A stretch of 64,000 nucleotides of DNA from Sphingomonas sp. Leaf67 (GTDB taxonomy: Bacteria; Pseudomonadota; Alphaproteobacteria; Sphingomonadales; Sphingomonadaceae): NCBI RefSeq assembly GCF_001421965.1, contig NZ_LMLP01000012.1, positions 805-64,804 on the forward strand, in the 5' to 3' direction. The notes under the pieces were generated by a model, which saw only the letters and a list, made by a program, of their open reading frames with translations, searched no databases and was not told where the DNA came from. The first letter of the stretch is position 1; every line of letters begins with the position of its first letter. This document shows, in pieces, positions 8,406 to 16,888 of this stretch. Position numbers and translations under genes: made by a program.

Positions 8406-9251
8406 CTATCCAAGTGGCAAGAGCCGCCCTTGGGAAAGCAGAATAATCAACGCGCTACCCAGCAGCACCCGATAGACGACGAACACCATATACCCGCGCG
8501 TCGACACGAGCTTCAGGAATCCGACGATCGATGCATATCCCACGACGAACGAGATACCCGTCGCCAGCAGGGTCGGTCCCGGGCCATAGGGACCGAACTG
8601 ACCCCATGTCTTGAGCAACTGGTACAGACCCGATGCCAGCACCGCTGGAATCGCAAGCAGGAACGAATAGCGCGCCGCCGCTTCGCGGGTAAAACCCATG
8701 AACAGTCCGGCGGTGATCGTGCCGCCCGAGCGCGAAACGCCCGGCAGCAGCGCCATCGCCTGCGCGAAACCAAAGGCGATGCCGCTGCCCCAACCCAGCC
8801 GGTCGATGCCCCAGCGTCGCCGCCCCACCCGGTCGGCGATGCCCAGCAGAATACCGAAGCCGATCAGGCTGAACGCGGTGAACCACAGGTTGCGCAGCGA
8901 CGTCTCGATCGCGTCCTTGAACAACAGCCCCAGCACCACGATCGGCAGCGTGCCGATGATGACCAGCCAGCCGATCCGGGCATTGTCGGCATCGTGTGTC
9001 GCCTGCTTGCCGAAAAACTGGCCGAGCCACGCTGTCGCGATCCGCCAGATGTCCTTGCGGAAATACAGCAGCACCGCCGCTTCGGTCCCGATCTGGATGA
9101 TCGCGGTGAAGGCGGCGCCCGGATCGGTGCCCGACGGCAGGAACGCGCCGGCGATGCGCAGATGTGCGCTGGAGGAGACCGGCAGAAATTCCGTCAACCC
9201 CTGGATCACCCCCAGGATCGCGGCTTCGAGCCACGATTGCGCATTGCTCAT
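8406..9251 (-). CDS. uppP: Undecaprenyl-diphosphatase (UppP/BacA)
   Basis: A 281-residue polytopic membrane enzyme that dephosphorylates undecaprenyl pyrophosphate so the carrier lipid can be reused for peptidoglycan and polysaccharide export; its overproduction gives bacitracin resistance in other species. The two diagnostic motifs are present: GLTEFLPVSSSAH (18-30) and the distal PGVSRSGGT. The length is that of the family. The ATG at 9251 overlaps the stop of the upstream NDUFA9-like gene by 4 bp, so the two are co-transcribed. The longer frame to 9401 is rejected because it overlaps that gene heavily. Confidence 0.96.
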   Translation of the reverse strand: MSNAQSWLEAAILGVIQGLTEFLPVSSSAHLRIAGAFLPSGTDPGAAFTAIIQIGTEAAVLLYFRKDIWRIATAWLGQFFGKQATHDADNARIGWLVIIGTLPIVVLGLLFKDAIETSLRNLWFTAFSLIGFGILLGIADRVGRRRWGIDRLGWGSGIAFGFAQAMALLPGVSRSGGTITAGLFMGFTREAAARYSFLLAIPAVLASGLYQLLKTWGQFGPYGPGPTLLATGISFVVGYASIVGFLKLVSTRGYMVFVVYRVLLGSALIILLSQGRLLPLG

Positions 9252-10192
9252 ATCCGGGCGACTTTGTTGAAGCGGCCGTTCTTGCGATATGCGACGAGCC
9301 ATTCGGGCGCGACCGTCGACAACGGCACCGGGCGGATATCGAATGCCTCGATCCCGGCCACGTCGCCGGTGACGACATTGTCGCGCGACAGCATCGCCCA
9401 CTGATCCTTGCTGATCGGCGTGAACGGCAACGCCGCAATCATGCCACCCAGTTCGTTGGCAACCTTTACGAAGCGCACGTCACGACCGATCGCGCGCGCG
9501 ATCCAGTGGTTGAGTTCCCCCATCGAGATCACGTCCGGGCCGCCGATCGCATAAGTCCGGCCCCCGAACCGGTCGGGATCGGCCAGCGCCTTTGCCACTA
9601 CCTGCGCCAGATCGACGACATAGATCGGCTGGAACCGGGTCGCTGCTGCCATCACCGGCACGATCGGCCGCCCGATCAGTGCCGGCGCGCCGGCGATCAT
9701 GCCGGCGAAGCGATTGACGAATCCGTCCTCGCGCCCGAACACGATCGACGGGCGCAGGATCGTGGCATGCGGGAACGCTGCGCGCACCGCGTCCTCGCCC
9801 GCCGCCTTCGACCGGCCATAGGCCGATGGCGACGCCGGGTCGGCCCCGATCGCCGAAATCTGGACGAACGCCTTCGCCCCGGCCGCTGCCGCCGCCTCTG
9901 CGACGTTGCGCGCACCGGTGACATGGACCTTGTCGAAATCGCCGTCGAGAATGCCGACGAGGTTCACGACCGCATCCGAACCCGCAACCGCCCGCGCCAG
10001 CGTGTCGGGGCGCGACAGATCGGCCGCGACGAACTGTGTCTGGCCAAGGCCGCCCTGCGTCCGCAGGTACAGCGCCTGGCGCGGATCGCGCTGTGCGATG
10101 CGGACGCGGGCGCCCGCCTTCAACAATTCCTGTACGACATAGCGGCCGACGAAACCGCCACCGCCGAACAGCGTCACCAACTGGTTCTTCAT
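9248..10192 (-). CDS. Complex I NDUFA9-subunit family NAD(P)-binding protein
   Basis: A 314-residue atypical short-chain dehydrogenase. The Rossmann nucleotide motif GGGGFVGR is at 10-17, with AADLSRPDTLARA and VNLVGIL further along and a YGRSK segment where the catalytic Tyr/Lys would be. This matches bacterial relatives of the NDUFA9 accessory subunit of respiratory complex I, which bind NADPH without known catalysis. No complex I genes are nearby, so membership in the complex is inferred from family only. It is the first gene of a two-gene leftward unit with uppP. Confidence 0.85.
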   Translation of the reverse strand: MKNQLVTLFGGGGFVGRYVVQELLKAGARVRIAQRDPRQALYLRTQGGLGQTQFVAADLSRPDTLARAVAGSDAVVNLVGILDGDFDKVHVTGARNVAEAAAAAGAKAFVQISAIGADPASPSAYGRSKAAGEDAVRAAFPHATILRPSIVFGREDGFVNRFAGMIAGAPALIGRPIVPVMAAATRFQPIYVVDLAQVVAKALADPDRFGGRTYAIGGPDVISMGELNHWIARAIGRDVRFVKVANELGGMIAALPFTPISKDQWAMLSRDNVVTGDVAGIEAFDIRPVPLSTVAPEWLVAYRKNGRFNKVARI

Positions 10193-10282
10193 CGTGCCCG
10201 CCTTTGCTTGGCCTGTATGCCACGCCCCATGCCGTTCCCGCGTCCAAACGGCAAGGACAACGTAAAATCGCGAAACAAGTTG

Positions 10283-10311
10283 TTGACACCCCCCCGACGC
10301 CCCCGTAGAGG
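10283..10311 (+). promoter_or_regulatory. Sigma-70-type promoter of tRNA-Leu
   Basis: A perfect -35 TTGACA (10283-10288) is followed after 17 nt by TAGAGG (10306-10311). This would start transcription near 10318, about 10 nt before the tRNA. The -10 is weak (3 of 6 consensus positions), but position and spacing fit well. Confidence 0.65.
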
Positions 10312-10327
10312 CGCCCTCCTACCCCGT

Positions 10328-10414
10328 GCCCAGATGGCGGAATTGGTAGACGCACCAGCTTCAGGTGCTGGCGATCGCAAGGTCGTGGAGGTTCGAGTCC
10401 TCTTCTGGGCACCA
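10328..10414 (+). tRNA. tRNA-Leu (anticodon CAG)
   Basis: An 87-nt class II tRNA that decodes CUG. The acceptor arms GCCCAGA and TCTGGGC pair, followed by the discriminator A and an encoded CCA. The D arm contains the conserved AATTGGTAGA. The anticodon stem CCAGC/GCTGG holds the loop TTCAGGT with anticodon CAG. A long variable arm follows, and the T loop reads GTTCGAGTCC. All parts are visible by eye. Confidence 0.96.
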
Positions 10415-10437
10415 TTTCTCACAGCATGAACATGCGC

Positions 10438-10460
10438 GGGGATCGTTCAGAACGATCCCC
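10438..10460 (+). terminator. Hairpin downstream of tRNA-Leu
   Basis: GGGGATCGTT (10438-10447) and AACGATCCCC (10451-10460) form a perfect 10-bp stem with a 3-nt loop, 23 nt after the tRNA. No T-run follows, so it is a likely processing or termination structure rather than a textbook terminator. Confidence 0.5.
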
Positions 10461-10799
10461 GGAGAACACCGCCCCAACCGATCCTTCAGGCTACGCTTCG
10501 ATGCGAACGAATTGAACTGTCGCGCTCGCGGCGGGTGCGATAATACAGCCCCGCCAAGATACGATCGGGATGGCTCATCGACACGGTGATGGCGCGGATT
10601 CGGGAGGCCCCGTCGGGACGGGATGCCGAAGCGTCGTACCCGACGAGCGACGCCGCTTCAGGATCGACGGTGCCCGCCGCACAACGGTTGCCTTACCGGC
10701 CGTGGCGGTCCCGGTTCGCACACGTGCCGGACCGTGACTATCTGTCCCGCCCGGCCGTCGGCGCGAACGGTCAACATTCTGCCTTGCATCCTTCGTGCG
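10461..10799. other. Gap without a recognisable gene
   Basis: About 340 bp between the tRNA hairpin and the end of the TolC-family gene. Short open frames exist on both strands, but none has a good ribosome-binding site or family-like sequence. I see no repeat, RNA gene or mobile element. It may hold the decayed remains of a gene. Confidence 0.5.
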
Positions 10800-12239
10800 T
10801 CATGGAACGAGACCCAGTGCCCCACGATCGGCGGTAGCGGCGGCCAGTTCGGCGCGGGCGGCGGCGATCCGTGCCTGCGCCTCGATCAGGCGTACGCGCG
10901 CGTCGTTCGCCGTTTCCTCGCGCTGGTTGACGAGGAAGAAATCGCTCGACCCCAGTTCGAACCGTCGCCGCTCGGCGGCCGCCAGTCGCTCGGCGAGCTG
11001 GCGCTCCTGTTCGGCGATCACCGCCAGCTGCTCGGCCGCGTCGACGCCGATCGCGATGCCCTCCACCTCGACCGTGATCTGGTCGCGCAGGAACCGGCTG
11101 CGCGCCGACAATGCGTCCAATTCGGCCTGCGCTTCGGCAATGCGACCCTTGGCCGCACGATTCTGCAACGGCATCGAGAAGCGGAAGCCGACCGCCGTCT
11201 CCAGCGGGGTCCGCGACGATCCGCCCAGCCCCACCGGACCGACATCCTTGCCGACCTCGCCGCGCAGGTCGAGCCGGGGGCGCAGGTCGTTCTCCGCCAG
11301 CGCCAGCCGCGCCGTCCCCTGATCGATCCGGGTCAGCAGCATCTGCAGATCGGGGCGGCGCTGTGCGAAATCGGCGCGGGCGACAGCGGCGACGCCGGTC
11401 AGCGCGCCGAGATCGTTCGGCAGACGCTCGGGACCGACCAGCACCGGTTCCCCCGCACCATCCCGGAAATACAGCGACAGGGCATTGGCCGCCGCCGCGA
11501 AATCGCCTTCCGCACGGACCACCAGCGCGCGGCGGCGGACGAGATTCTGGTCGTTCTCCGCGAGCAGGATTTCGGGCCGGGCGCCCAGCTGAACCTGCCG
11601 CGCAAGGCCGCCGCGCCGGCTCTCCGACAGGGCGAGCAGGTCGCGATAGGCGCGCAGGCGCAATCCGGCCGCAACCCAGTTCTGATAGGCGTCGATCGCA
11701 CGCCGCTGCACGCCGATCGCCACGGCACCGCGCTCGAACTGCGCGATGTCGATGTCCCCCGACGCCAGCGTACGCCTGGTTCGGCGTTCATCGATCAACC
11801 GGTCGCGCAACAGCGCATAGAGCGCGCCGACCTTCGCCTCGCCCAGCCGGTTGGTGTATTGCTCGTCCTCGTACACCGGAAAGTCGCCGCGGCTGACGCG
11901 GTACTTGCCATAGACATAGCCGCCATTGCCGGTCAGCGGACGGGTCGCCTGCCCGGTGACATAGGTCCCGTCATAATAGCCAAGCGCGAGCGAGCGGCCC
12001 TCGGCATCGAACACGGTATCGAACGCCCCGTCGGCGGTGACGGCACGCCCCTGCGCCGCACGGACCTTGGCCAGCGCCTCGACGATCTGCGGTGCGGCGC
12101 GGGCCGAGGCGCGTAATACCTCGTCGAGGGTCAGCGGTGCAGTAGCGGGCACGGGGGCCGGCGGCACCTGCCGCGCGACGGCGGGCGCGACCGACAACTG
12201 CGCGGCGACCAGCGCGGACAGGAGGCTGGACCGGATCAT
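10800..12239 (-). CDS. TolC-family outer membrane efflux protein
   Basis: A 479-residue outer membrane channel component. The N-terminus has a signal peptide (MIRSSLLSALVAAQ...AVA), followed by LTLDEVLRASAR, the usual TolC-repeat opening. Two long alpha-helical repeats rich in Ala, Arg and Glu then alternate with beta segments; the second includes RFSMPLQNRAAKGRIAEA, the typical strand-to-helix turn. Its ATG overlaps the HlyD stop by 4 bp, so it is the last gene of the ABC-HlyD-TolC operon and would provide the exit duct. The substrate cannot be read from sequence. Confidence 0.87.
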   Translation of the reverse strand: MIRSSLLSALVAAQLSVAPAVARQVPPAPVPATAPLTLDEVLRASARAAPQIVEALAKVRAAQGRAVTADGAFDTVFDAEGRSLALGYYDGTYVTGQATRPLTGNGGYVYGKYRVSRGDFPVYEDEQYTNRLGEAKVGALYALLRDRLIDERRTRRTLASGDIDIAQFERGAVAIGVQRRAIDAYQNWVAAGLRLRAYRDLLALSESRRGGLARQVQLGARPEILLAENDQNLVRRRALVVRAEGDFAAAANALSLYFRDGAGEPVLVGPERLPNDLGALTGVAAVARADFAQRRPDLQMLLTRIDQGTARLALAENDLRPRLDLRGEVGKDVGPVGLGGSSRTPLETAVGFRFSMPLQNRAAKGRIAEAQAELDALSARSRFLRDQITVEVEGIAIGVDAAEQLAVIAEQERQLAERLAAAERRRFELGSSDFFLVNQREETANDARVRLIEAQARIAAARAELAAATADRGALGLVP

Positions 12240-13321
12240 TTCGGCTTGCCCGCCTTCGTCGCGATCTTCCGGTCTTCCTCCTTCTCGCCGGCCGAACCCG
12301 CGGTCTTGTCACTCGCGGTCTGGCCGAATTCGAGCGGGAAGTCGTTCAGCTGCCGCCAGAGTTCATACCCGACGGTCACGGTCTCGCCCTGGACCCAGCC
12401 CTGGACCTTGCCGCCCAGCCGGACGAAGCGTCGTTCGGGCCAGGCCGGCTTGCCGGGGGCCGGTTCGACGAGGATGCGGAACAGCCCCTGCATATTGGCA
12501 TTCGGATCGATCGTGCGGACGCGCCCGTCGAAAAAACCGTGCGCGATCGACGGCCAGCCGCTGAACTGGATCGCCGGCCAGCCTTCGAACTCCAGCCGTA
12601 CCGGACGCCCCGGCCGCAGCAGCGGCACGTCGCGGCCGTCGATCAGCAATTCGACCGCGCGCTCGACCCGTTCGGGCGCGACAACGGCAAGCACGGTTCC
12701 CGCCGACAGCAGCGCACCGCCCGTCGCCGCGTTCAGATTCTGGATACGGCCATCGCGCGGTGCCCGCACCAGCTGCGCCGACTGCCGGTTGAGCTGTACG
12801 TCGATGCGGTTCAGCTTGGCGCGCGATTCGGCCAGCTTCGCCCCCGACTCCGCGACCTTGATCTGCGTCTGTTCGTAATCGCGCCGCGACGCCAGCCCTT
12901 CGGAATAGAGCTGCCGCATCCGCCCGACATCGATCTGCGCGACGGCCTGCGCCTGTTGCACCGATGCGATCTCGGCCAGCACCTGCGCGCGTTCGGCCGC
13001 CAGCCGCGACAGCAGATTGGGGTCGAGGTCGACGATGCGCGCGATCGGGTCGCCGCGTCCGACATACTGCCCGTCCTGCACATACCAGCGCTCGACCCGC
13101 CCCGGCACCAGCGCCGTCACCTCCTGCGCACGGTCGTCGGGGTCGAGCGACACGACCTGCCCGCGTCCCTGCGCGGTTTGTACCCACGGCACCACGAACA
13201 GCACGACCGCCGCCGCCGCGATGCCGACCACCAGCATCCACGCGATCGCCACCGCCACGCGCGGCGGACGCAGCGCCGCCAGGGTGCGGAAATGCGCCAG
13301 TTGTTCAGGCCGATGCGTCAT
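12236..13321 (-). CDS. HlyD-family periplasmic adaptor protein
   Basis: A 361-residue membrane-fusion protein with a short cytoplasmic N-terminus, one transmembrane segment (about 20-45), a biotinyl-lipoyl-like strand (VPGRVERWYVQDGQYVGRGDPI), a coiled-coil hairpin, the second lipoyl half (RDGRIQNLNAATGGALLSAGT) and a beta-barrel end. It should bridge the inner membrane ABC protein to the TolC-type channel. It overlaps the ABC gene by 17 bp and the TolC gene by 4 bp, which indicates one transcript and probable translational coupling. The charged Lys-rich C-terminal tail is unremarkable. Confidence 0.9.
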   Translation of the reverse strand: MTHRPEQLAHFRTLAALRPPRVAVAIAWMLVVGIAAAAVVLFVVPWVQTAQGRGQVVSLDPDDRAQEVTALVPGRVERWYVQDGQYVGRGDPIARIVDLDPNLLSRLAAERAQVLAEIASVQQAQAVAQIDVGRMRQLYSEGLASRRDYEQTQIKVAESGAKLAESRAKLNRIDVQLNRQSAQLVRAPRDGRIQNLNAATGGALLSAGTVLAVVAPERVERAVELLIDGRDVPLLRPGRPVRLEFEGWPAIQFSGWPSIAHGFFDGRVRTIDPNANMQGLFRILVEPAPGKPAWPERRFVRLGGKVQGWVQGETVTVGYELWRQLNDFPLEFGQTASDKTAGSAGEKEEDRKIATKAGKPK

Positions 13322-14990
13322 CTGCGCCCTCGCGGTTGGCTACGGCCTGCAGATCGGCGAGCCGGTCGAATCGGCGCTGTTCGGTCATGCCGAGATGGAG
13401 ATAACCGTCGAGTTCCAGATCCTCGGGCCGTCCGGTACACAGCAGCACCGTCGTGCCATGCGCCTTCAGCAGTCGCAGCGCCGCGGCCAGCCGTTCGGGC
13501 GGCAACAGGTCGTACAGCTGGCCGAGCAGCAACAGCTTCGGCCGGACCAGCAGCGCATTGGCGAGCTTCAGCGCCATCGTCTCGCCGACGCTGAGCGGAT
13601 AGCCGGTCGATCCCAGCTGCGTGTCGAGCCCCTTGGGCAGGCTGGCGAGGCGGCGTTCGAGACCGACCGTCGCCAGCGCCTCCATCGCCACCTCGTCAAG
13701 GTCTTCGGACGCGAGGCGGAGATACTGGCGGATCGTCGCCTCGACGATGGTCGATCGGTCGAGCACCGTCACGTCCGATCGCAACCGGTAGATGTCGAAC
13801 GATCCGGGATCGGCCCCGCCGATGCGAAGCAGCCCCCGTTCGGGCAGCGCATGGCGTTTCAGCAGCATCGCCAGCCGCCGCTCGGCTCCCGGTTCGGCGA
13901 CGGTGACCAGTTGTTCGCCCGCCGCCAGCGTCAGGGTATAGCGCGCACCGTCGAGCACCACGTCGGTCAGCTTCACCGCACCGTCGCGCGGACCATGGTC
14001 GCCGCGCACGGTGGTTTCCTGCGGAATGGCGAACAGCAGCGACAATTCCTCCGAACTCGCGACCAGTTCGTAAAAGCTGTCGAGATACCAGCCGAACTGC
14101 GAAATGCCGTAAAAGACGCCCGACAGGATCAGCTCGGCCGCGACCAGCTGCCCCAGCGACAATTGTCCGCGCAGGATCAGCATGCCGCCCAGCAGCAACA
14201 GCCCGGCACTGGCAAAGGCATAGATCAGCAGGAACGCGACCGTTTGCGCGAACTGATACCGGAAATACCGCCGATGCGTGTCGACATAGCTGGCGGTCAC
14301 CGCCTCCGAACGCTGCATCGCGAAATCCAGATGGCGCGACGATTTGTAGAAGCCGTTCGACCCGCCGACGCTTTCCAGCCAGTGGGCGGCCTTGTGCTTG
14401 GCATGGCTAAGCGCCACCGCCCCGCCGATCGCGCCCCGCCGCCAGATCAGCCAAACGATGAAGATGGCCGCGACCAGCACGACGTTGAAGGCAAGAAAGA
14501 CCGGATGATAGAAGCTGGTGATGGTCAGCCCGATCACCGCCTGCAACACGATGGTGAAGGCTCCGATCACCAGGCTCGGGACCGATTTCTGAACGACGAC
14601 CAGATCGAAGAACCGGTTGAACAAGTCGCCACGATTGCCATCGGTGAAGAACGGGTCCTGCGCATGCACCGCGCGCAGCGTGACTTCGGCGACGATTCGA
14701 GAGAACAGGCGGCGTTCGAACCCCGCCATGATCCACACCCGCAACGCACTCAGCGCTACCACCAGCAGCAGCAGCAAGAGCAGGACCCCGGACAGCGCCC
14801 ATAACGGCGCGGGCATCGCCGTATTGGCGACGCTGTTGATCAGCAACTGCACCGAGATCGGCGTCGCGAGCGCCAGCAGGCTGATCGCGACGGTATAGAC
14901 GATGCCAAGCCGTACATAGGCCGAATCGGGACCGATGATCTGCGACAGCCAGCCGATCGCATCCCGGAACCCCAGTCGTTGCGTCGCCAA
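13305..14990 (-). CDS. ABC exporter-like protein with a fully degenerate ATPase domain
   Basis: A 561-residue protein with the architecture of a type I secretion ABC half-transporter: five to six membrane helices (about 25-300), then a nucleotide-binding-domain fold (about 340-535). The NBD is recognisable from LPKGLDTQLGSTGYPLSVGE (451-470), yet every catalytic element is gone. The Walker A site reads AEPGAERRLAML (365-375) with no GxGKST. The Q-loop Gln is absent. The signature is LSVGE. Walker B is KLLLLGQLYD with Asp and Glu replaced, and there is no H-loop His. The start is a TTG, since an in-frame stop lies just upstream and AGGGG precedes it. No second ATPase gene is nearby. Confidence 0.85.
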   Translation of the reverse strand: MATQRLGFRDAIGWLSQIIGPDSAYVRLGIVYTVAISLLALATPISVQLLINSVANTAMPAPLWALSGVLLLLLLLVVALSALRVWIMAGFERRLFSRIVAEVTLRAVHAQDPFFTDGNRGDLFNRFFDLVVVQKSVPSLVIGAFTIVLQAVIGLTITSFYHPVFLAFNVVLVAAIFIVWLIWRRGAIGGAVALSHAKHKAAHWLESVGGSNGFYKSSRHLDFAMQRSEAVTASYVDTHRRYFRYQFAQTVAFLLIYAFASAGLLLLGGMLILRGQLSLGQLVAAELILSGVFYGISQFGWYLDSFYELVASSEELSLLFAIPQETTVRGDHGPRDGAVKLTDVVLDGARYTLTLAAGEQLVTVAEPGAERRLAMLLKRHALPERGLLRIGGADPGSFDIYRLRSDVTVLDRSTIVEATIRQYLRLASEDLDEVAMEALATVGLERRLASLPKGLDTQLGSTGYPLSVGETMALKLANALLVRPKLLLLGQLYDLLPPERLAAALRLLKAHGTTVLLCTGRPEDLELDGYLHLGMTEQRRFDRLADLQAVANREGADDASA

Positions 14991-15510
14991 AACACACCCC
15001 TATTCCCGCGTCCGCGGCCGGTCGCGATGGCCGCGTGCTACCGACGCCAGACCGCCCTGCCGCGCCTTACGTCGAAAATCCCGTCTGGGTATTGGACGCA
15101 CTGTTAAATATTGTTGCTGTGCACCATTGTCCGGAGGATGGACGCGGGCTTCGGCCCGTTACGACCGTCGACAGTCGCTATCGTGCAAACCGGTGTGAAA
15201 CGAGAGGGGGCGCCGGCACATGGCCAGCGCCGGCCGATAGGCCGAGGTTGCCAAAGCGGATGGCAGCCGGTGGCGTTCTGGTTCGCCGCAATGCAGCAGC
15301 ACGATCGTCGAGACCGCTGCGAAAGTCGCAAGCCTAGCGACAAACTCACCGTATCCCCGCGCAGGCGGGGGTCCAGAGCCAAGCAGAACAACGGCTTGTG
15401 CTTGGAACCCTGGCCCCCCCCGCCTGCGCGGGGGTACGGCGGAGGGCAGGAATCAGTATTTTCGCAGAAGTTTCCCCGTCCCGAGCTTACCCGCCCGATC
15501 CGACGCCAAA
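14991..15510. other. Intergenic region with promoter-like AT patch and a repeat element
   Basis: About 520 bp between the ABC gene start and the mipA stop. It contains an AT-rich patch around 15100-15125, which could carry the leftward promoter of the ABC-HlyD-TolC operon, and the inverted repeat at 15349-15439. No coding sequence is convincing; a 182-codon rightward frame crosses the repeat and runs into mipA antisense, so I discount it. Confidence 0.55.
15349..15439. repeat. REPIN-like inverted repeat, family A copy 1
   Basis: Two GC-rich arms, CCCCGCGCAGGCGGGGGTCC (from 15354) and its inverse ending GGGGGTACGG (15439), flank a spacer of about 40 nt. Each arm is itself palindromic (CCCGCxxAGGCGGG type). 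Similar elements occur at 22226-22325 and 46659-46757. Confidence 0.75.
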
Positions 15511-16380
15511 TCAGAAGCTGTAAGCGACCCCGACCGCACCCAGCCACTGGTTGCTCGACCCGTTGCGCGCGACGATCGGGCTGTCGGCGAAATCGTTCAG
15601 CAGCTTGCGATAGACGACGGTGCCGAACAGCTGCCAGCCCGAACGCAGGTCGCCGCTGATCGACCGCCCGCCGAGCAGGCCCAGCGTCCAGTTCTTCCAC
15701 CCGCCCCGCGCATTGTAGACCGGCAGGCCGCTCGCCAGCGACTGCGCCGGCGTGACCGAGAAATAGCTGTCGGCATAGCCTTCGCCGACCCGTTCGGCCG
15801 ACACGAAGATGCCGGCCAGCGCCTTGGTGCTCAGCGGCGTGACATAGTTGATCGTCGGTGCCAGCACCGTCGACTTGTGGCCGCCACCCACGTCCTTGCG
15901 ATAGCTGATCGATGCCGACAGCCGGTCGAATTGCGAGGTGATGACCCCGGTCTTGCCCAACCCGACATAGCCGCCCAGTTCGATCGCGGTATCGACCGTG
16001 CCCAGGGCGCGGACCTGCGCATCGTCGATGCCCTTGGTCGAATTGCGGTTCAGGTTCACGACCGCGATCGGCCCGGCCTGGAAATCCCATGTCGGCCCGA
16101 TGCCATCGGGAATAACGTCGACGCTGAGGCGATTGCCGGCGAGGAGGAAGTTGAACCCCGACACACGACCGGTCGCGGCCGGCACCGGGCTGAACGAATA
16201 ATCGTCCGACCCTTCATAATCGGGCAGCACCGCCGCGCCGAGGCCGACGACATAGAAATCGGCACCGGTATCGGTGTTGGGCAGCGACGATGCCGGCACC
16301 GCCGGGGTCGCGGCTTCCTGTGCGAAAGCGGGGCCGGCAACGGCGGCGGCGGTCAGGATGGCGGCGAGAAAGGCGCGCAA
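15511..16380 (-). CDS. MipA/OmpV-family outer membrane protein
   Basis: A 289-residue outer membrane beta-barrel. The signal peptide (residues 1-20, ending AFAQ) is followed by YVVGLGAAVLPDYEGSDDY, the family's diagnostic start (GlG..y.P.YeGS), then repeated amphipathic strands and a C-terminal GVAYSF ending in Phe as BAM substrates do. MipA links lytic transglycosylase and PBP1B in E. coli; other members are porin-like and the role here is unknown. The start is TTG at 16380 with GGAG 8 nt upstream; no in-frame ATG gives a full signal peptide. It stands alone, 67 bp downstream of the DUF2141 gene. Confidence 0.85.
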   Translation of the reverse strand: MRAFLAAILTAAAVAGPAFAQEAATPAVPASSLPNTDTGADFYVVGLGAAVLPDYEGSDDYSFSPVPAATGRVSGFNFLLAGNRLSVDVIPDGIGPTWDFQAGPIAVVNLNRNSTKGIDDAQVRALGTVDTAIELGGYVGLGKTGVITSQFDRLSASISYRKDVGGGHKSTVLAPTINYVTPLSTKALAGIFVSAERVGEGYADSYFSVTPAQSLASGLPVYNARGGWKNWTLGLLGGRSISGDLRSGWQLFGTVVYRKLLNDFADSPIVARNGSSNQWLGAVGVAYSF

Positions 16381-16447
16381 GGGCGTAGCTCCGAGAAATG
16401 TTACCCGGCCGTAACGCTACGCCGCGCGCTTCGGTCCGTCGCGACTG

Positions 16448-16888
16448 TTATAGCAGGTAGCGAATCCGCACCTGTTGCATGGTTACATCACCCACCACCG
16501 GGAACTCCGCCGAACTGAAGGCGGGCGGGCCGAACCGGATCGCCGGGTTGCGCGAGAATCCGAACCCCTCGCGCGGGATGCCGGCAAAGGTGTCGAGCTT
16601 CGAATTGTTGTTCTCGTCGTGGATCACCGACACGGCATAATCGCCACGCCCCAGCCCGGCGATGCGTACGCCGCGCTCCGCCGCGGCAAAGGTGCGGGTG
16701 ACGGCATTGTGGTCGTCGGTGCAACCGGGAAAATTCTTCGGATCGGCGGTCAGGCACAGGCGGATGACGCCCTTGGCCGACCGCAGGTCGGCGATACGGA
16801 CGTCAAGCGTGCCGGTCGGCATGGCCCCCGGCAGCGTCGCCAGCGCCAGCGCCGCCAGCACGATTCGCCCGCCGCGCGACGCGCGCAC
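16448..16888 (-). CDS. DUF2141 secreted protein
   Basis: A 146-residue exported protein of the DUF2141 family. After a signal peptide (RIVLAALALATLPGA) comes GTLDVRIADLRSAKGVIRLC, then GLGRGDYAVSVIHDENNNSK, the hallmark calcium-EF-like D-x-N-x-N-x-K segment, and a conserved FGFSRNP region. The function is unknown. I chose GTG at 16888 because it gives a clean signal peptide and AAGGA lies just upstream, though spacing is short. This start sits 86 bp inside the 3' end of the hydroxylase gene. The open frame extends to 16981, but those residues do not look like an export signal. Confidence 0.72.
   Translation of the reverse strand: MRASRGGRIVLAALALATLPGAMPTGTLDVRIADLRSAKGVIRLCLTADPKNFPGCTDDHNAVTRTFAAAERGVRIAGLGRGDYAVSVIHDENNNSKLDTFAGIPREGFGFSRNPAIRFGPPAFSSAEFPVVGDVTMQQVRIRYLL

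Noticed and set aside
13305..14990. Possible frameshift in the ABC gene hiding a normal P-loop
   Set aside because: Neighbouring frames around 13860-13910 show no GxGKST-like string, and the residual NBD landmarks stay in one frame from start to end.
15111..15659. Rightward 182-codon frame after the ABC operon
   Set aside because: It passes through the family A repeat and ends antisense inside mipA; no initiation signal or homology-like pattern.
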